Positions 61,574 to 64,000 of a stretch of DNA of 64,000 nt are shown piece by piece. The DNA comes from Microvirga sp. BSC39 (lineage in GTDB: Bacteria > Pseudomonadota > Alphaproteobacteria > Rhizobiales > Beijerinckiaceae): positions 248,001 through 312,000 of the forward strand of contig NZ_JPUG01000062.1 in assembly GCF_000739015.1 (NCBI RefSeq), written 5' to 3'. Each line of letters opens with the position of its first letter. The first letter of the stretch is position 1. The notes under the pieces were generated by a model. The model was not told where the DNA came from. It saw only the letters and a list, made by a program, of their open reading frames with translations, and did no database searches. Both the position numbers and the translations under genes were made by a program.

Positions 61574-63322
61574 TCAGGCAACAGCGCCCATCAGCGTGTT
61601 GAACGCCTCTTCGGCCGCGATGACGGTGGCCATCTGCACCGTGTGCGCGAAGCGATAGGCGTCACCGTAAATCGTCTCGTCCGGGAATTCCGTGATCAGC
61701 GTCATCGGGCTCGGGTGCCGCTCGTCCGCCGTGATCAGGCAGGGGATGTCGTTGATGATCTCATAGGGCGTTCCGCCGGAATGGATCGAGCAGATCTCGA
61801 TCTGGCGCCGGTTGAACTCGGCCAGATCCGGCACCGCCGACAGGCCCGTCGTGACGGCTTCGACCAGGGTCCGGGCCGTCTCGCCCCAGGCGGGATGGTG
61901 CCGCATGATCAGGAAGAAGCCCTTGGGGATCGTCCAGAGTTCGAAACCCCGCGGCAGGTAGCCCGTGAAGGGGCGCGTCCATTCATGGGCCGGGTAGCCG
62001 TGAAGATTGAGGTGCAGCTGCGCGCCCGAGAGGGCCAGGGCCTGATTGCGGGCGCCGATCTCATAAAGAGGCTCGCTGCCCCCGTATTCCAGGTCGTTGC
62101 CGAGCGACGTGTAGCGCGCCGCGTGGTGCATGTGGCGCAGGCTGCCCTCGCAGAGGCGCCCATGCAGGGCATACCCGTCCGGATTTTCGACCGGGATGTA
62201 GGCGATGTTCGCCTCCGGATTGGCGAGAAGCCGCCGCACGGCCCGCAATGTTCCGATAGGGGCCGAAGTCTCATTGGCATGCTGCCCGCTCGTGATGAGG
62301 ACGGCGGCGCGCGAACCGGCACGATAGATGCCGCGAACCGGCCGCCCCTCGCGGGAGACGCCCTCGAAGGTGTCGCCCGGCAGGTCCGTAAGCTCGCGAT
62401 GGATCTGGGCAAGAGACGGTGCGGCATCTGCCGTCTCGATATCCTGCTCCGGCCGCACCGGATCGGACGGCGCGCCGAAGGAGCGCAGGCTCACGCGAAC
62501 GTCCGCATCGCCTTCGCCTGGGCGGATATCCGGCACGATCTGGCCCGGCTGCAGGCCGCGATCCTCGGCCGGGCGGCCCGAGCGATGCTTGAAGAACTCG
62601 AGGATCGAGAAATAGAAATCCTCGTGCAGCGCCTCGCGGGTGCTCATGACCTCGTCGCCGTAAGCGAGCTCCCGCTCGATGCCCGGAATGGCGACATCGA
62701 TGGCGAGCGTCTCGACATAGGGCTCAGTTGCGGGCCAGTCATGGGCCATGACGGCCGCCATCACCTTGTGAAACACCTGCTGGATCTCGGTCTCGACAGG
62801 CTCGTCCAAGTCGGCGCCCCCGTCGGAACGCCCCGTCACCTTCAGCCAGCCGGTCGGGGTGAGATCGACCTGATCGAGATGGTTGGCGCGCAGGCGGTTG
62901 GGCGCGAACACCTCATGCTCCGCAACGCTCCCATCCGCGTAGTCGAGCGTGATCTGGTAGGTCAGATCGGCCTCGCCGGGCTCGAACCGGGTCTCGACTG
63001 TTCCGAGCAGGGCCGCCAGGGGATAGGCCTCGGAGAGGAAGCGCAGGCGGTCGGCCTTCTCATGCACGGGATAGCGCACGACCACGCGGGTCACGCCCGC
63101 CATGTCGAACTCTTCGAGAAAGGCATGCACGAGCGGCTTGTAGGCGCTGCGCAGGCGGGCGTGGATGCCGGATGCGGCGAAGACCTGTTCGGCCCGGCGG
63201 CGCGCCGCCTCGTCCTCGAACAGCCAGGCCTCCAGGACCATGCCGCGATGGTCGGCGCTGGCCCATTCGCGCACGAGGAGGTCGAGAGTGCGCGGAACCC
63301 GCTCGTCGAGCAAAATCGTCAT
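61574..63322 (-). CDS. M14-family zinc carboxypeptidase-like protein
   Basis: The 582-aa protein has a C-terminal M14-type domain. The HxxE zinc motif is in SGQHANETSAP near residue 345, an Arg/Asn substrate region in YIPVENPDGYALHGR, and a later His in QLHLNLHGYPAHEW near 440. The N-terminal 300 residues are unlike ordinary carboxypeptidases and carry no motif I know. ATG at 63322 overlaps the ABC permease stop (ATGA); the longer open frame is permease sequence in another frame. Coupling to a peptide transporter suggests cytoplasmic processing of imported peptides. No signal peptide is visible. Confidence 0.82.
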   Translation of the reverse strand: MTILLDERVPRTLDLLVREWASADHRGMVLEAWLFEDEAARRRAEQVFAASGIHARLRSAYKPLVHAFLEEFDMAGVTRVVVRYPVHEKADRLRFLSEAYPLAALLGTVETRFEPGEADLTYQITLDYADGSVAEHEVFAPNRLRANHLDQVDLTPTGWLKVTGRSDGGADLDEPVETEIQQVFHKVMAAVMAHDWPATEPYVETLAIDVAIPGIERELAYGDEVMSTREALHEDFYFSILEFFKHRSGRPAEDRGLQPGQIVPDIRPGEGDADVRVSLRSFGAPSDPVRPEQDIETADAAPSLAQIHRELTDLPGDTFEGVSREGRPVRGIYRAGSRAAVLITSGQHANETSAPIGTLRAVRRLLANPEANIAYIPVENPDGYALHGRLCEGSLRHMHHAARYTSLGNDLEYGGSEPLYEIGARNQALALSGAQLHLNLHGYPAHEWTRPFTGYLPRGFELWTIPKGFFLIMRHHPAWGETARTLVEAVTTGLSAVPDLAEFNRRQIEICSIHSGGTPYEIINDIPCLITADERHPSPMTLITEFPDETIYGDAYRFAHTVQMATVIAAEEAFNTLMGAVA

Positions 63323-64000
63323 TTCGAGGTCTGTCCTGTCGGATCGAGATAGTCGCGCAGCCAGTCGCCCAGAAGGTTCAGGCCGAGCACGGTGAACATG
63401 ATGGCGAGCCCGGGGAACACGCTGACCCACCAGGCCGTCTGCAGATAGGTGCGCCCATCGGCCAGCATGCCGCCCCAGCTCGGAATGAGCGGATCGACGC
63501 CGAGGCCGAGGAAGGTCAGGCTGCTCTCCAGCAGGATGTTGTTGGCCACCTGCAGGGTCATGAGGATGACGATGGGGCCGAGCACGTTGGGGAGCACGTG
63601 CGTGAAGATGATGCGCCCGTTGCCGACCCCGATGGCGCGGGCCGAGAGAATGAACTCCCGCTCCCGCAAGGCCAGCACGGAGCCGCGCACGAGGCGGGCA
63701 TATTGCACCCACTGCGTGGCGATCATCACGAGGATCACCTTGTCGATGCCCGCACCCAGGATGGCCAGGAACATGATCGCGACGAGGATGAAGGGCAGCG
63801 CGAGCTGAATGTCGACGAAGCGCATCAGGAGCATCTCGGCGATGCCGCGATAATAACCCGCCACCAGACCCACGAGCGTGCCGATGATGACGGCGCCGAA
63901 TACGGAGAGAAAGCCGACCATGAGGGAGATCTTGCCGCCCACCGCGACGCGGGCCAGCACGTCGCGACCGAGGGGATCGGTGCCGAGGATGTGTGCCCAG
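63319..64000 (-). CDS. Dipeptide/oligopeptide ABC transporter permease (DppC/OppC type), 5'-truncated by window
   Basis: About 227 C-terminal residues are present; the start lies beyond the window edge. The frame at the edge reads LGTDPLGRDVLARV, the usual OppC/DppC sequence before the second helix. The EAA loop (SARAIGVGNGRIIFTHVLPN) that contacts the ATPase is intact, as is SSLTFLGLGVDPLIPSWGGML. It should form a heterodimeric permease with a DppB-like partner encoded outside the window. The M14 peptidase is translationally coupled downstream. Confidence 0.93.
   Translation of the reverse strand, partial: WAHILGTDPLGRDVLARVAVGGKISLMVGFLSVFGAVIIGTLVGLVAGYYRGIAEMLLMRFVDIQLALPFILVAIMFLAILGAGIDKVILVMIATQWVQYARLVRGSVLALREREFILSARAIGVGNGRIIFTHVLPNVLGPIVILMTLQVANNILLESSLTFLGLGVDPLIPSWGGMLADGRTYLQTAWWVSVFPGLAIMFTVLGLNLLGDWLRDYLDPTGQTSK

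Overview
The window is high-GC, densely packed chromosomal DNA from an alphaproteobacterium, almost certainly Hyphomicrobiales (Rhizobiales). Three things point there: the gene order of the division/cell-wall (dcw) cluster, the long-linker FtsZ (563 aa), and families of intergenic palindromes of rhizobial type. A Methylobacteriaceae/Microvirga-like genus is my best guess, by inference only. I see no prophage, insertion sequence, CRISPR array, tRNA or 16S/23S gene. One structural RNA gene, rnpB, is clear.

Layout. 1-5004: Mn-catalase, a cyclopropane-fatty-acid-synthase-type methyltransferase, a stress-type membrane protein, prmA and two tiny ORFs. 5411-9311: an aminopeptidase P, the AzlCD amino-acid exporter pair and an AraC regulator. 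9340-17520: ligA, a LexA-controlled non-coding element, an SDR protein, an M28 peptidase, recN and bamD. 17715-37789: lpxC and then the whole dcw cluster on the minus strand (transcription order mraZ-rsmH-ftsL-ftsI-murE-murF-mraY-murD-ftsW-murG-murC-murB-ddlB-ftsQ-ftsA-ftsZ). Many of its junctions are ATGA/GTGA overlaps. 38102-41547: rnpB, a lytic transglycosylase, a glycine-zipper lipoprotein, a TerB/J-domain protein and an amidase. 41629-45106: a MacAB-like exporter. 45375-51110: the methionine-cycle operon (ArsR-methyltransferase regulator, metF, metH). 51178-58863: a DMT transporter, AMP nucleosidase, a small exported protein, an SDR, ettA, a second LexA-controlled element, and an erythromycin-esterase-family protein. 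59023-64000: a secreted RTX glycoside hydrolase, an M14-type peptidase and a truncated peptide ABC permease.

The most unusual observation is a pair of unlinked non-coding loci, upstream of ligA (about 11.8-12.1 kb) and upstream of ettA (about 56.9-57.1 kb). Each has a perfect alphaproteobacterial LexA box (GTTC-N7-GTTC) abutting a TTGACA-N17-TATAAC or TATATC promoter. Each transcript would start at the same 8-bp stem, enclose the same inner hairpin with wobble changes that keep pairing, and later carry an identical 12-nt motif abutting a hairpin whose sequence differs but whose position is the same. I read these as two members of an SOS-induced structured RNA family, or two related regulatory leaders.

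Other regulatory signals read directly from the sequence are: four EcfG-type general-stress promoters (catalase, membrane protein, glycine-zipper lipoprotein, erythromycin-esterase protein); a 10-bp-period MraZ operator; a CtrA box between ftsZ and lpxC; and a palindromic ArsR-type operator ahead of the methionine operon. The intergenic space is shaped by at least three families of palindromic repeats. One family supplies the stop codons of three genes (araC-type regulator, murB, lytic transglycosylase).
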